From: Acrocarpospora catenulata
GTDB lineage: Bacteria > Actinomycetota > Actinomycetes > Streptosporangiales > Streptosporangiaceae
Direction: 5' to 3'
Assembly (NCBI RefSeq): GCF_018476525.1
Contig: NZ_JAHCST010000045.1
Span: 1 to 64,000 of the forward strand
Length of the DNA: 64,000 bases
This document shows positions 1-9,747 of this stretch, in pieces. Under the pieces are notes generated by a model. That model ran no database searches, had not been told where the DNA came from, and worked only from the letters and a program-made list of their open reading frames with translations. The translations under genes were made by a program, and so were the position numbers. Position 1 is the first letter of the stretch; the number at the start of each line of letters is the position of its first letter.

Positions 1-9
1 GGCAACCAA

Positions 10-43
10 CCCTCCCGGCGGAGCCGGGCCCGGACCCGGAGGG
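10..43 (-). terminator. possible terminator of the oxoprolinase operon
   Basis: Inverted arms CCCTCC (10-15) and GGAGGG (38-43) enclose a very GC-rich, partly self-complementary loop. On the minus strand the stem is followed by TTGGTTG, and it lies about 40 bases after the pxpC stop. The stem is short and the T-tract poor, so this is tentative. Nothing else is visible in bases 1-81. Confidence 0.35.
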
Positions 44-81
44 TCGCAAGGGTGGGTGGGTGGGAGTCCCACGGCAATCAG

Positions 82-930
82 TTATGGCAGTAGGTGGAAG
101 TGGAGGTGGGTGCCGGGGCGGGATTGGGCGACTGTGGGGAGGTCGGGGGAGCGGATTACGCCGATTACCGGGTAGCCGCCGGTAGGGGGGTGGTCGGCCA
201 GGAAAATGATGGGCTGGCCGCTTGGGGGGACCTGGATGGAGCCGGTGGCCATGCCTTCGCTGGGGAGTTCGCCGGGGTGGCGGCGGGTTAGGGGATGGCC
301 GGAGAGGCGGGCGCCTACTCGGTTGGTGTCCTGGGTTACTTCGTAGGGGGCGGCGCAGAGGTCGATCAGGGCCTGGGGGGTGAACCAGTCGTCGCGAGGG
401 CCCCGGATTACGCCGATTCGGGGCTCTTGGGGGATTGGGTGGGTAGGGGCATAGTCGGTGGTTATCGGGTCGTTTGTGATGCCTAGAGGGAGGATTGTTC
501 CTGGCGTGAGAGGGGGAGGGCCGAGACCCGAGAGGGTGTCGGTGGAGCGACTGCCCAACACAGGGGGCACGTCGATGCCACCTCGGACTGCCAGGTAGGT
601 GCGAAGCCCGGAGGACGGGAGGCCGATCTGGAGCTCCCCGCCTTCGGGAATCCACTGGGGGGCGTACATGCCGATGAAGCGGCCCCGGATCCTCGCCGGA
701 CAGGGCGCACCGGTCAACGCGACCCACGCCCCTGCGGCGAACCGGAACACCGCCCCACCGAAGGTCAGTTCGACGGTCGCAGCCGATTCGGGATTGCCCA
801 CCAGCCGATTGGCCAGCGCCGCGCTCCGAGAGTCGGCCGCACCCGACCGCGGCACCCCCAGATGGGCGTACCCAGGCCGACCCAGATCCTGAATCGTCGC
901 ATAAGCCCCAGGACTAACAACTTCCATCAT
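82..930 (-). CDS. pxpC: 5-oxoprolinase subunit C (biotin-dependent carboxyltransferase family, PxpC)
   Basis: This is one of three subunits of the ATP-dependent prokaryotic 5-oxoprolinase, which opens cytosolic 5-oxoproline (pyroglutamate) to glutamate. The N-terminus carries the family signature VSPG..ATIQDLGRPGYAHLG, followed by GVPRSGAAD. About 282 residues is normal for PxpC/KipA. A TTG at 936 and ATGs at 930 and 927 are all possible starts. I chose 930 because family members usually begin with a short M-x-EV lead. The gene lies 16 bases after pxpB on the same strand and is the last gene of the operon. Its coding strand is notably C-rich. The product assignment is firm; the exact start is not. 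Confidence 0.9.
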   Translation of the reverse strand: MMEVVSPGAYATIQDLGRPGYAHLGVPRSGAADSRSAALANRLVGNPESAATVELTFGGAVFRFAAGAWVALTGAPCPARIRGRFIGMYAPQWIPEGGELQIGLPSSGLRTYLAVRGGIDVPPVLGSRSTDTLSGLGPPPLTPGTILPLGITNDPITTDYAPTHPIPQEPRIGVIRGPRDDWFTPQALIDLCAAPYEVTQDTNRVGARLSGHPLTRRHPGELPSEGMATGSIQVPPSGQPIIFLADHPPTGGYPVIGVIRSPDLPTVAQSRPGTHLHFHLLP

Positions 931-946
931 TTCCAACCCGGACCAA

Positions 947-1597
947 TCACACCGGGATCATCCGAACCCGCATCCCAGGCCGCAGCAACGACGGCGGCTC
1001 CGCCTCAACATCCCAAACCCGAAGATCAGTCCGCCCCAGCAACCGCCACCCACCAGGCGAAGCCGCCGGATAAACCGCCGAATACGGCCCCGCGATCGCC
1101 ACCGCCCCCGCCGGCACCGACGTCCGAGGCACCCTCAACCGCGGCACATGCAAGGCCGGATCCAACCCCACCAGATAGGCGAACCCCGGCGCGAACCCCA
1201 ACCACCCCACAAGAAACTCCGACCCCGAATGCCGCGAGACAACCTCTTCCACACTCATCCCCGCCAACTCGGCGACCTCCGCCAGATCCTCTCCCCGGTA
1301 GTCCACCCGCACCTCAACCGGCTGAGGGGAGACCACACCAGCACCGGACCCAGGCCCTGTGGGCGATGGCTCCAGGTAACCCAGGGAGGCTTCTTCGAGG
1401 AGAGCGGTGACCTGCTGGTGAAGGCGGGCGTAAGGAGTGCGGGAGGAAACGACGAGCACGGTTTCCGGCCCAGGGACGATGTCGTCGAACGTCGTGAAGC
1501 GATGGGCGCGAAGGAAGGAATCCAGCCGGTGGGAGGCCGCGAGGGAGCCGGTCTCGATGAGGAGAGCGTGGTCCCCGGCCCGCCGGATGGTGGTCAT
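947..1597 (-). CDS. pxpB: 5-oxoprolinase subunit B (PxpB/KipI family)
   Basis: 216 residues, the usual length for PxpB, the allophanate-hydrolase-subunit-1-like partner of PxpC in the cytosolic 5-oxoprolinase complex. The N-terminal pattern (RRAGDHALLIE) and the C-terminal block GFAPGFAYLVGLDP...PRTSVPAGAVAIAG match the family. The ATG overlaps the pxpA stop by 4 bases (ATGA), so the two are probably translationally coupled. In Bacillus the homologue KipI inhibits a sporulation kinase. In a pxpABC operon the metabolic role is the more likely one. Confidence 0.92.
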   Translation of the reverse strand: MTTIRRAGDHALLIETGSLAASHRLDSFLRAHRFTTFDDIVPGPETVLVVSSRTPYARLHQQVTALLEEASLGYLEPSPTGPGSGAGVVSPQPVEVRVDYRGEDLAEVAELAGMSVEEVVSRHSGSEFLVGWLGFAPGFAYLVGLDPALHVPRLRVPRTSVPAGAVAIAGPYSAVYPAASPGGWRLLGRTDLRVWDVEAEPPSLLRPGMRVRMIPV

Positions 1598-2349
1598 GCG
1601 AAAGCCCGAAGCGTGATCCCGGCGTCGAGCAGAGCGGATTTGACCGCCCGAGCGAGCCGCACGGCACCGGGCGTGTCCCCGTGCACGCAGATGGACCGCG
1701 CCTTGAGCGCAACCTCCGTACCGTCCACCGCGGCGACCACACCGTCACGCGCCATCCGAACCGCCCGCTCGGCCACCTCGTCGGGATCGTGCAACACGGC
1801 CCCGACCTCCCGGCGCGACACCAACGACCCATCCGGCAGATAGGCCCGGTCGGCGAAACACTCCGCCACCGTCGTCACCCCGTGCGCCTGCGCGATCTCG
1901 TGGACCACCGAGCCCGGCAACGTCAGCACGGGCAGCGAATGGTCATAGTCGGCCACCGCCAGCACCACCGCCTCGGCCTGCACATGATCGTGAACAGCCC
2001 TGTTGTAGAGCGCCCCATGCGGCTTCAGATAAGCCACCCGCCCCCCAGCGGTACGCGCGATCCCATCCACCGCCGCCAGCTGGTACAACACCTCGGCCCG
2101 CAACTCATCGGCGGGCACATCCATCTCCCGCCGCCCGAACCCGGCCAGATCCCGATACGACACCTGCGCCCCCACGGCCACCCCCCGGGCCACCGCCGCC
2201 TCACAGGTCCGCCGGATGGTCAACGGATCCCCCGCGTGAAACCCGCAGGCGACGTTGGCGCTGGTCACCACATCCAGCAGCGCGGAATCGTCCCCCAGCT
2301 GCCAGACCCCGAACCCTTCACCGAGATCGGCGTTGAGATCGATAACCAT
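1594..2349 (-). CDS. pxpA: 5-oxoprolinase subunit A (LamB/YcsF family, PxpA)
   Basis: 251 residues of the LamB/YcsF family, the cytosolic PxpA subunit needed for ATP-dependent cleavage of 5-oxoproline. The start MVIDLNADLGEGFG is the family hallmark, and the body contains NVACGFHAGDP and KPHGALYN. The reading frame stays open upstream to 2427, but the ATG at 2349 has a GGGAGG ribosome site 6 bases away and matches the conserved N-terminus, so it was chosen. It is the first gene of pxpA-pxpB-pxpC. No dedicated transporter or regulator is adjacent. Confidence 0.93.
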   Translation of the reverse strand: MVIDLNADLGEGFGVWQLGDDSALLDVVTSANVACGFHAGDPLTIRRTCEAAVARGVAVGAQVSYRDLAGFGRREMDVPADELRAEVLYQLAAVDGIARTAGGRVAYLKPHGALYNRAVHDHVQAEAVVLAVADYDHSLPVLTLPGSVVHEIAQAHGVTTVAECFADRAYLPDGSLVSRREVGAVLHDPDEVAERAVRMARDGVVAAVDGTEVALKARSICVHGDTPGAVRLARAVKSALLDAGITLRAFA

Positions 2350-2410
2350 GACGGCCTCCCGAAGATCGCGAAACCCATCATGCCCGACCTCACCCCGAAG
2401 ACACCCCGGA

Positions 2411-3970
2411 TCAGGCCGGAGGCTCATCCGGGATGTCGGCGATGTCGTCCAACGCGGCCGCCAGCTCGTCCGGATGATCCCCGATCCGCTCCGCGATCTC
2501 GATCAGCACGTGCAGCACGTCATGCCGATCGTGCCCGAGATCGATCAGCCGCTGCGCCGCCTCCCAGAGCTGCGGCGGATCCCCGTCCCAGAGCCGCCGC
2601 GCGATCTCCTGATGCCAGGCCAGATGCTCCGCGAAGTCCAGCCGGTCGAACTCGTTGGCGTGGTCGATCTCCAGCAACCGCCGCCGATCCGCCTCGTCGG
2701 CCGGGTTCAGCTCGTCCAGATCAGTGTCCCCGTGCTTCCCCTGCAACATCGGGAACACGAACGCCCGCCGCGCCAGCGCCGACAGATCCCCGTCCGGCAG
2801 CAGCCGCTCCACCAGCGACCGGTCAAGACCGAACGTGGTCGGATCCCGGTACGCCTCGGTGAACCGCCCGGTCGCCTCCCAGACGGCGTCCAGCGTCGCC
2901 CGTACCGCCTGCTCCGACAGTCCGATCCTGTACCCCGCGAACCGCACCCAGGCGGCCAGCACGTGCGGCATCGCGTCCTGCTCGGCCGGGGTCAGCATGA
3001 CCTTGCGGGGCAGCCAGTCCAGCAGGAAGGTCTCGCACTTGGTCGGGCTCACCCGGCGTGGCCGCCCGAAGTCCTGGTCGCAGCCGTAGTCGATGATGTG
3101 GTCGGCGCACCGGGAGGCCGCCGACGGGTCGGAGAGGTTCTCGGCCGCGTCCGAGCCGAGGAACTCGGCGGCCAGCATGGCCCGCCGCTCCCGCGTGTAC
3201 GGCGCCTCGCTGTGCGGCGGGGCCGGGCGTTTCCGGCCGGGCGGCAGCGCCTTGATCCGGGACCGGGCGAACGCGTGGTAGGCGCTGTAGCTGTCGCTGA
3301 CCAGTTTGGGGGACTTGCGGTCGTGCGCCTCCCTGGTCGCCTTCATCGCGAACTCCAGCAGCGCCCTGGCCTGCTGCGGCTCGATCTCCTCGAACCGCAA
3401 CATCGGGTTCCCGGCCGCCTCCAGACCGGCCTGCTCCAGCAGCTTGTCCACCTGCGAGGAGACCCAGGCGTCTCTGGCCATCCCGCGCATGTTGTAGTCG
3501 ACCACCATGACCAGCGCGTGGGTGTCCTCGCCGTTGTAGGCGAAAGTACAGACCACGGTGTCCTGGTCGCCGTAGATATCACGGGAGACGAAGCACCCGG
3601 CGGGTTTGACCGCGCCGACCCGGTCGGCCCACCGGGGGCGGGCCACGTCGGACTCCATCAGCGCCAGCGCGGCGCCCTCGGCCTTGGCCGCCTGCCGCGC
3701 GGTGCCCAGGTAGGCCACCGAGATCAGCAGGGTGAGCGCGGCCGGCGTGCCCGCCTTGGCCGCGTAGTCGACCAGGCCCTCCCCGAGGATCTGCTCGACG
3801 TCGCCGCCGCGCAGGCGTTTGCCCCACCAGGCGCCCAGCATGTCGGACACCATGAGCTCCGCGTCCAGCGGGCTCCGTACGGCGAGCAGTTCGCGCGCCG
3901 CCAGCAGCATCTCCGCGAAGACGTCGTCCGGCGGGTTCTCACGGGGATCTCGTCGGCGTCTACGGCTCAC
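2411..3970 (-). CDS. hypothetical protein, 519 aa
   Basis: I do not recognise a named family with certainty. The GTG start follows AAGGAGC at good spacing. The protein has a basic N-terminal tip (MSRRRRRD), a mainly helical body, and a C-terminal part rich in His, Asp and Leu. The end, which reads roughly RLIDLGHDRHDVLHVL then AERIGDHPDEL, has the look of the DUF1841/SEC-C-associated tails found in plant-type SEC-C proteins, but no SEC-C cysteines are present. There is no signal peptide or membrane segment, so it is probably cytosolic. It sits 61 bases upstream of pxpA on the same strand and could share its transcript. High coding-strand GC3 supports a real gene. Confidence 0.8.
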   Translation of the reverse strand: MSRRRRRDPRENPPDDVFAEMLLAARELLAVRSPLDAELMVSDMLGAWWGKRLRGGDVEQILGEGLVDYAAKAGTPAALTLLISVAYLGTARQAAKAEGAALALMESDVARPRWADRVGAVKPAGCFVSRDIYGDQDTVVCTFAYNGEDTHALVMVVDYNMRGMARDAWVSSQVDKLLEQAGLEAAGNPMLRFEEIEPQQARALLEFAMKATREAHDRKSPKLVSDSYSAYHAFARSRIKALPPGRKRPAPPHSEAPYTRERRAMLAAEFLGSDAAENLSDPSAASRCADHIIDYGCDQDFGRPRRVSPTKCETFLLDWLPRKVMLTPAEQDAMPHVLAAWVRFAGYRIGLSEQAVRATLDAVWEATGRFTEAYRDPTTFGLDRSLVERLLPDGDLSALARRAFVFPMLQGKHGDTDLDELNPADEADRRRLLEIDHANEFDRLDFAEHLAWHQEIARRLWDGDPPQLWEAAQRLIDLGHDRHDVLHVLIEIAERIGDHPDELAAALDDIADIPDEPPA

Positions 3971-4143
3971 GGACGCTCCTTGGTCCGCCCGTCGTTCGTC
4001 AGGTCGTGGCGAGTGGCGGCAGGCACCTTCGCCCGGGCGGGACCGCCGTGGGGGCCGGATCGCTCGCTCCGCTCACTCATGCCTCTACCTTCTCGCATTA
4101 TGGCGCGAAACGGCATCCTGAACGCGGCCTGGTGACTACCCCG

Positions 4144-4404
4144 TTATCTGCCGAGTTTTCGTCCGCCCGGCGCGAGCAGGTGCGCGGAGTTGACCAGGGC
4201 GAGCAGATGCTCGCGGGCGATGCGCTCGATGATGGCCGGGGTCACCTCGACCCCGAGGTGCTCGGCGCAGGCCCACACGTCCGCGACGCACCGCGCCACG
4301 CTCTCCTCCGCCACGGTACGGAACTCCGCGGCCAGCACCGTGACGACGGGGTCGATCAGGCGCGGTCCGGCAACCTCAACGGTATGGGTGGCGAGTACAG
4401 GCAT
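4144..4404 (-). CDS. small hypothetical protein
   Basis: 86 residues if started at the ATG at 4404, which has GAGGGG about 11 bases upstream; a GTG at 4416 adds four residues. The sequence looks like a compact three-helix protein (AEFRTVAEESVARCVADVW, then ..TPAIIERIAREHLLALV), similar in style to small actinobacterial DUF3562-like proteins, but I cannot name the family. It stands alone on the minus strand. A ~170-base gap to the next gene (3971-4143) holds nothing I recognise. Confidence 0.6.
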   Translation of the reverse strand: MPVLATHTVEVAGPRLIDPVVTVLAAEFRTVAEESVARCVADVWACAEHLGVEVTPAIIERIAREHLLALVNSAHLLAPGGRKLGR

Positions 4405-4660
4405 GGATGGATGCACCCCTCGCTGGCTGAATCACAACAGTCAGGAATCTAGGCGAGATGTCCGAATTCTAGGCACGGGCTAGGTTAATAAAGGGGGGCG
4501 TGCGTCTCTCATTCCATAACGTTCCGCGCAGGTGTCAAGCTTCCCTGTGATTTCGGTTTCTGACCGCCAATCCGGATGATCTTTTCGCGCGGAGTCCGCG
4601 TTCCGCCCTACGCTCGGTGCGTGTGATCCGACAAGATGGTCGGTGACCTGGAGGAACGCC

Positions 4661-5230
4661 ATGCCCATCACCCTGCCCATCGATCCGGGCGCCAACACCC
4701 TGCTCAACCACGATCCGCTGGCGCTGCTGACCGCGATGTTGCTGGACCAGCAGATCCCCCTGGAGCGCGCCTTCGCCGCGCCGTACGAGCTGGTGAAACG
4801 GCTCGGCCACGATTTGGACGCGCGCGAGCTGGCGGCCTACGACCCGGACGCGCTGATCGAGCTCTTCGCCAGGAAACCCGCGCTGCACCGCTACCCCAAG
4901 GCGATGGCCCGCCGGGTGCAGGAACTGGCCCAGTCGCTCATGGAGCACTACGACGGCCGCGCCGAACTGGTCTGGACGGAGGCCGAGTCGGGCCGCGACC
5001 TCTACCAGCGGGTCGCGGCGCTCCCGGGCTTCGGGGACCAGAAGGCCCGGATCTTCGTCGCCCTGCTCGGCAAGGGCCTGGACGTGCGGCCGGAGGGCTG
5101 GCGGGAGGCCTCGGGCGCGTACGGGGAGGACGGGTCCTACCGCTCGGTGGCCGACATCGTGGACGAGGATTCCCTGGTCCGGGTGCGTACCTACAAACAG
5201 CAGCTGAAGGCGGCGGCCAAGGGCGGCTAG
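4661..5230 (+). CDS. HhH-GPD-type base excision DNA repair protein
   Basis: 189 residues of the actinobacterial HhH-GPD family, which is related to DNA glycosylases. Recognisable parts are LLNHDPLALLTAMLLDQQI near the start, the helix-hairpin-helix region around LPGFGDQKARIFVALL (about residues 123-138), and a lysine-rich end. The ATG at 4661 follows CTGGAGGAACGCC. An upstream ATG at 4643 has no ribosome site. The role is presumed removal of damaged bases from DNA; the substrate is unknown. A frameshifted partial copy of the second half of this gene lies immediately downstream (5256-5582). Confidence 0.88.
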   Translation: MPITLPIDPGANTLLNHDPLALLTAMLLDQQIPLERAFAAPYELVKRLGHDLDARELAAYDPDALIELFARKPALHRYPKAMARRVQELAQSLMEHYDGRAELVWTEAESGRDLYQRVAALPGFGDQKARIFVALLGKGLDVRPEGWREASGAYGEDGSYRSVADIVDEDSLVRVRTYKQQLKAAAKGG

Positions 5231-5255
5231 CCCGGCCCGCACGGCAAGATCCGGA

Positions 5256-5582
5256 ATGGCGCCCCAAGCTTTCCGCATGGCTGGCGGCCAATCTGGCCGA
5301 CCACTACGATGGCTTCGCCGACGGGACCCAGGCCGGTGTCGGGGGCGGTGCGCGCCTTTTTCGTGCCGTTTCACGACTTTTGCCTGGATCCGGCAGAAAG
5401 CACAGATCTTCCTGGCTTTACTGGGCAGGCGGCTGGGGGTGCGGCCCCCGGGCCGGCGTGAGACGGCCGGGCCATACAGTGAGGAGGGGGTGCAGCGGTC
5501 GGCACGCGTCGCCGACGACCCCCATGGCCTGGTAAAACGCCGCGGGGTGAAGCGGGAAGCGGAGTGGGCTGCCGAGAAGTAA
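5256..5582 (+). pseudogene. decayed partial duplicate of the HhH-GPD gene
   Basis: Two frames together resemble the 3' half of the neighbouring HhH-GPD gene. In one frame, around 5300, ADHYDGFADG parallels MEHYDGRAEL. In another, from about 5394 to 5580, QKAQIFLALLGRRLGVRP parallels QKARIFVALLGKGLDVRP. GRRETAGPYSEEG parallels GWREASGAYGEDG, and the Lys/Glu-rich end and stop position also match. The 5' half is missing and the frame breaks near 5340-5390. I read this as a tandem duplication now decaying. The ORF at 5256-5582 itself is probably not a functional gene. Confidence 0.75.
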
Positions 5583-5759
5583 GTCAGATCTTGCTGCGCG
5601 AGGTGGCGCTTTTTTGACAGGATGCGTTGACCGCATGCGGGGCGGGGCTTCCGTCCATGCATGCCCATCGCCGATGATGTAGGGCAGACCTGCGCTACTC
5701 AACACAGTTATGGAGATGTGCCTCGTGGGAGACCCTGGCACGCGACGGAGGTGCCGACC

Positions 5760-7853
5760 ATGAGCGCCGAAACCTCCGTGCCCCGTCCCCGGGAGTCGGG
5801 TTTGGACATCTCAGACTCGGGCCTCTTCAGAGGCCTTATGTCGGAGGCGCCGTTTGCCTTCGCGTTTTTCGACCCTTCGGGCCGGTTTGTCCGTGTCAAC
5901 TCGACCTTTACCGAGCTGACGGGAATCCCTGTCGAACGGCACCTCGACCGGCACCCCGCAGACCTGCTTTCGGCCGATCTCACCACGCTCATCGAGTCCG
6001 CGCTGCGCAGGATCGCGGACGAAGGGCTGCCCGTCACCGACCAGCGGCTCCGCACCCGCGCCGAGAACGGCGACACCCGGCACTGGACGGTCGCCTTCTT
6101 CCCGATGCACGACGAGGAGGGCGCCCCGCTGGGCGCCGCCCTGTTCGGCGTGGACGTGACCGAGCGCCAGCAGACCGAGGAGGAGCTGCGCCGCAGCGAG
6201 GAGCGGTACCGCTCGCTCGTGGAGTCCCAGCAGCAGCTGGTCTGGATCACGGCGCCCAGCGGCGCGGTGATCGAGGACGCGCCGCAGTGGCGCGCCATCA
6301 CCGGCCAGGGCCTTGAGGAGTACCTCGCGCACGGCTGGCTGGACGCGGTCCACCCCGACGACCGGCCCGCCGCCGAGGAGGCCTGGCGGGAGGCGCTGCG
6401 CGGCCGGACCATGTTCGAGTGGTCCTACCGGGTGCGTACCCGGGCAAGCGGTTACCGCCACTTCGAGGTGCGGGCCGTCCCGATCATCCGGCACGGCCGG
6501 GTGGTGGAGTGGGTGGGCGCCAACTCCGACGTCACGCCCCAGCGCGAGGCCGAGGAGATGCGCGGCCGCCTCACCGACCAGCTGGGCGCCGCCGCGCTGC
6601 GCACGGCCCGCCTGCAGGGCGCCACCGCGATGCTGGCCGAGGCGCTCACCGTGGAGCAGGTGGTCCAGGTCATCATCGACGTCGGCCGGACCGCGCTGGC
6701 CGCCGACCACTCCGCGGTGGCCCTGCTGGACGCCGAGCGGGCCAGCCTGAAGGTGATCAACAGCGGCGGCATTCCGGACGTGCCGAGCGCGCCCGGCGAG
6801 GACATTTTGCTCTCCCGGTCCAGTGTCATGACCATGGCGGTGAACAGCCGCCGCCCGGTCTTCGCCGAGTCCCCGGACAGCCTGCGCACCCAGCTCACCG
6901 ACGCCGGTGGCGAGGAGGCGCAGATCAACGGCTTCCTCTCGCACACCGAGGAGCGGGCCTGGGTGGGCCTGCCGCTGCTGGCGGCCGGCCGGGCGCTGGG
7001 AGCGCTCCGGTTCTCCTTCACCCGGCCGCAGAAGATCTCCCAGGAGGACGGCGTCTTCCTGGAGGCGCTGGCCGGGCAGTGCGCCCTGGCGGTCGAGCGG
7101 GCCACCCTGTTCGAGCGTGAGCACAAGACCGCGGAAACGCTCCAGCGCAGCCTGCTGCCGGACCGGCTGCCCGTGGTCCGCGGCCTGGTGCTGGCCCAGC
7201 GTTTCCGCTCCGGCTCCCGGCACGTGCAGGTCGGCGGCGACTGGTACGACGCGTTCGTGCTGCAGGACGGCCGGGTCGCGGCCGTGGTCGGCGACGTCAT
7301 GGGCAAGGGCGTGAAGGCCGCGGCGGGCATGGGCCGGATCCGCAACGCCATGCGCGCGCTGGCCCTCACCAACCCGCCCCCTGCGGCGGTGCTCACCGGC
7401 CTGGACCGGGTCTTCGAGGCCACCGAAGAGGAGGAGCAGGTCACCACCCTGGCGTACATGGTGGTCGAGCCGGGCACGGGAGAGGGCACGCTGGCGCTGG
7501 CCGGTCACCCGCCGCCACTGCTGGTGTCTCCGCAGGGTACCGCCATCCTTTACGAAACCGAGCCCGGTACTCCGCTGGGCTGGGCCACCAGCCGCAAGCA
7601 GTTCCGGTTCGCGGTGCCGCCCGGTCACACGGCGGTGCTCTACTCCGACGGCCTGGTGGAGAACCGCAAGCGCGGGCTGGACGCCGGACTCAGGGAGTTG
7701 GCCGCCGTGGTGGCCGAAGCGCCGGAGGAGGTCGTGACAAGTCCCCACATGTTGCTGGATTTCCTGGTGGACAGGATGCTGTCCGGGTATGAGCAGGATG
7801 ACGATGTAACGGTGCTCGCGGTTCACGTCCCCCAGGCCACGAAGAGTGACTGA
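5760..7853 (+). CDS. PAS-PAS-GAF-SpoIIE protein phosphatase (PP2C-type)
   Basis: 697 residues. Two PAS sensor domains (about 20-140 and 145-265) lead to a GAF domain (about 295-450) and a C-terminal PPM/SpoIIE serine phosphatase (about 470-690). The phosphatase carries VGGDWYDAF, GDVMGKGV, YSDGLVENR and DDDVTVLAV, which hold the metal-binding Asp residues. No membrane segment is present, so it is a cytosolic sensor. Such proteins usually dephosphorylate anti-anti-sigma factors in partner-switching pathways. No anti-sigma kinase domain is fused here and no partner lies nearby. The ATG at 5760 follows GGAGG at 5748-5752. The gene lies just upstream of the principal sigma factor but has its own spacing and is probably a separate transcript. 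Confidence 0.9.
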   Translation: MSAETSVPRPRESGLDISDSGLFRGLMSEAPFAFAFFDPSGRFVRVNSTFTELTGIPVERHLDRHPADLLSADLTTLIESALRRIADEGLPVTDQRLRTRAENGDTRHWTVAFFPMHDEEGAPLGAALFGVDVTERQQTEEELRRSEERYRSLVESQQQLVWITAPSGAVIEDAPQWRAITGQGLEEYLAHGWLDAVHPDDRPAAEEAWREALRGRTMFEWSYRVRTRASGYRHFEVRAVPIIRHGRVVEWVGANSDVTPQREAEEMRGRLTDQLGAAALRTARLQGATAMLAEALTVEQVVQVIIDVGRTALAADHSAVALLDAERASLKVINSGGIPDVPSAPGEDILLSRSSVMTMAVNSRRPVFAESPDSLRTQLTDAGGEEAQINGFLSHTEERAWVGLPLLAAGRALGALRFSFTRPQKISQEDGVFLEALAGQCALAVERATLFEREHKTAETLQRSLLPDRLPVVRGLVLAQRFRSGSRHVQVGGDWYDAFVLQDGRVAAVVGDVMGKGVKAAAGMGRIRNAMRALALTNPPPAAVLTGLDRVFEATEEEEQVTTLAYMVVEPGTGEGTLALAGHPPPLLVSPQGTAILYETEPGTPLGWATSRKQFRFAVPPGHTAVLYSDGLVENRKRGLDAGLRELAAVVAEAPEEVVTSPHMLLDFLVDRMLSGYEQDDDVTVLAVHVPQATKSD

Positions 7854-8073
7854 ATGAAACAGTCATAACGGTTGCTTTCGGGTATCGGTGACCGGCTTCC
7901 GTACGCACTACTGTCTCGGTCGGCCTAGGGTGGAGAGGCAACCGGCCGGAGGTGGCCGTACGGGCTGTCGTGGCATGCCAGAATGACATGTCGCGGTCCG
8001 CGCGGCCTCGCCATCGGAAAAGAAGCAAACCACCTGGGTCCATTCTCGCCACGCGTTCGTTCGAGAGGTGTTC

Positions 8074-9747
8074 GTGTCGCCTGCAAGTTCGACTCGCTCG
8101 AAGCCGTCGGAGCTGAACGAGCCAGTGATTCAGCAGCTCCTCGAGCGTGGGCGCTCGCAGGGTTTCCTTGAGTCTGAGGACGTCCGGCGCGCCGTCGAGG
8201 AAGCGGACATCCCGCTGCCGCAAGTCGCCGGCATCCTGCGCAGCCTCAGCAAAGAGGGCATCATCGTGAGGCTCACGGCTGAGGACTCCGCGGCGCCCAA
8301 GAAGGCCAAGAGCCCGGCGAAGAGCCGCGCCAAGGCCGCTCCCGTGAAGAAGACCACCAAGGCAGCCGCCGCGAAGGAGTCGCAGCCGGAGACGGTCACC
8401 GCAGTGGTGAACGACCCGGTGGCGGACGCTCCCGCCGCGGCGAAGAAGCCGATCGCCAAGAAGCCCGCCCCGGCCAAGAAGCCGGTGCCCGCGGCCAAGG
8501 CGAAGCCGGAGCCCGCGCCCAAGGCCCAGCCGAAGGCGCAGCCGGGGTCGGCCGCCCCGGCCTCGCCCGCGGCGGCCAAGGCCGAGCCGAAGCCCAAGTC
8601 GGCCGACCTGCCCGAGGACGAGGACGACATCGACATCGAGGATGTCGAGATCGAGGACTTCGAAGACATCGAGGACGTCGAGGACGTCGAGATCGAGGTC
8701 GACGCGGAGCCCGACACCGACGGCGACGCCGAGGAGGAGCCGAAGCCGGAGGCGGTCGCCAAGGTCGAGGAAGAGGTGCTGATCCTCACCGACGACGATG
8801 ACGACGCGCCGGTGGCCCAGGTCGCGGCGGCCGGCGCCACCGCCGACCCGGTGAAGGACTACCTCAAGCAGATCGGCAAGGTCCCGCTGCTCAACGCCGA
8901 GCAGGAAGTCGAGCTGGCCAAGCGCATCGAGGCCGGGCTGTTCGCCGAGGAGCAGCTGGGCACCGACGGCGAGCAGCTGCCGGTGGACGTGCGGGCCGAG
9001 CTGGAGTGGATCGCCGAGGACGGCCGCCGGGCCAAGAACCACCTGCTGGAGGCCAACCTCCGCCTGGTGGTCTCGCTGGCCAAGCGGTACACCGGGCGCG
9101 GCATGCTCTTCCTGGACCTGATCCAGGAGGGCAACCTGGGCCTGATCCGCGCGGTTGAGAAGTTCGACTACACCAAGGGCTACAAGTTCTCGACGTACGC
9201 CACGTGGTGGATCCGGCAGGCGATCACCCGGGCCATGGCCGACCAGGCGCGGACCATCCGCATCCCGGTCCACATGGTCGAAGTGATCAACAAGCTGGCC
9301 CGGGTGCAGCGCCAGATGCTCCAGGATCTGGGCCGCGAGCCCACGCCCGAGGAGCTCGCCCGCGAGCTGGACATGACCCCGGAGAAGGTCATCGAGGTCC
9401 AGAAGTACGGTCGCGAGCCGATCTCGCTGCACACCCCCCTCGGCGAGGAGGGCGACAGTGAGTTCGGCGACCTGATCGAGGACTCCGAGGCCATCGTGCC
9501 GGCCGACGCGGTCAGCTTCACCCTGCTCCAGGAGCAGCTGCACAGCGTGCTGGACACGCTGTCGGAGCGGGAGGCGGGTGTGGTGTCGATGCGGTTCGGC
9601 CTCACCGACGGCCAGCCCAAGACGCTGGACGAGATCGGCAAGGTCTACGGGGTGACCCGGGAGCGGATCCGGCAGATCGAGTCCAAGACCATGTCGAAGC
9701 TCCGGCACCCGTCCCGGTCCCAGGTCCTGCGGGATTATCTGGACTAA
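8074..9747 (+). CDS. sigA: RNA polymerase principal sigma factor (HrdB/SigA type)
   Basis: 557 residues. The N-terminal helical domain ([17 protein letters not shown]...) is followed by a Lys/Ala/Pro-rich linker and a long Asp/Glu tract typical of actinobacterial principal sigma factors. Region 1.2 begins at [16 protein letters not shown]. Region 2 has [20 protein letters not shown] and [16 protein letters not shown]. Region 4 ends [19 protein letters not shown]. It directs core polymerase to housekeeping promoters. GTG at 8074 was preferred over GTG at 8068 because AGAGG at 8065-8069 sits 4-5 bases before it. Its position near parE resembles hrdB in Streptomyces. It is monocistronic, with a strong terminator downstream. 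Confidence 0.95.
   Translation: MSPASSTRSKPSELNEPVIQQLLERGRSQGFLESEDVRRAVEEADIPLPQVAGILRSLSKEGIIVRLTAEDSAAPKKAKSPAKSRAKAAPVKKTTKAAAAKESQPETVTAVVNDPVADAPAAAKKPIAKKPAPAKKPVPAAKAKPEPAPKAQPKAQPGSAAPASPAAAKAEPKPKSADLPEDEDDIDIEDVEIEDFEDIEDVEDVEIEVDAEPDTDGDAEEEPKPEAVAKVEEEVLILTDDDDDAPVAQVAAAGATADPVKDYLKQIGKVPLLNAEQEVELAKRIEAGLFAEEQLGTDGEQLPVDVRAELEWIAEDGRRAKNHLLEANLRLVVSLAKRYTGRGMLFLDLIQEGNLGLIRAVEKFDYTKGYKFSTYATWWIRQAITRAMADQARTIRIPVHMVEVINKLARVQRQMLQDLGREPTPEELARELDMTPEKVIEVQKYGREPISLHTPLGEEGDSEFGDLIEDSEAIVPADAVSFTLLQEQLHSVLDTLSEREAGVVSMRFGLTDGQPKTLDEIGKVYGVTRERIRQIESKTMSKLRHPSRSQVLRDYLD

Noticed and set aside
8638-8706. Repetitive Asp/Glu codons in the sigma gene considered as a repeat expansion
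   Set aside because: Acidic tracts at this place are normal in actinobacterial principal sigma factors.
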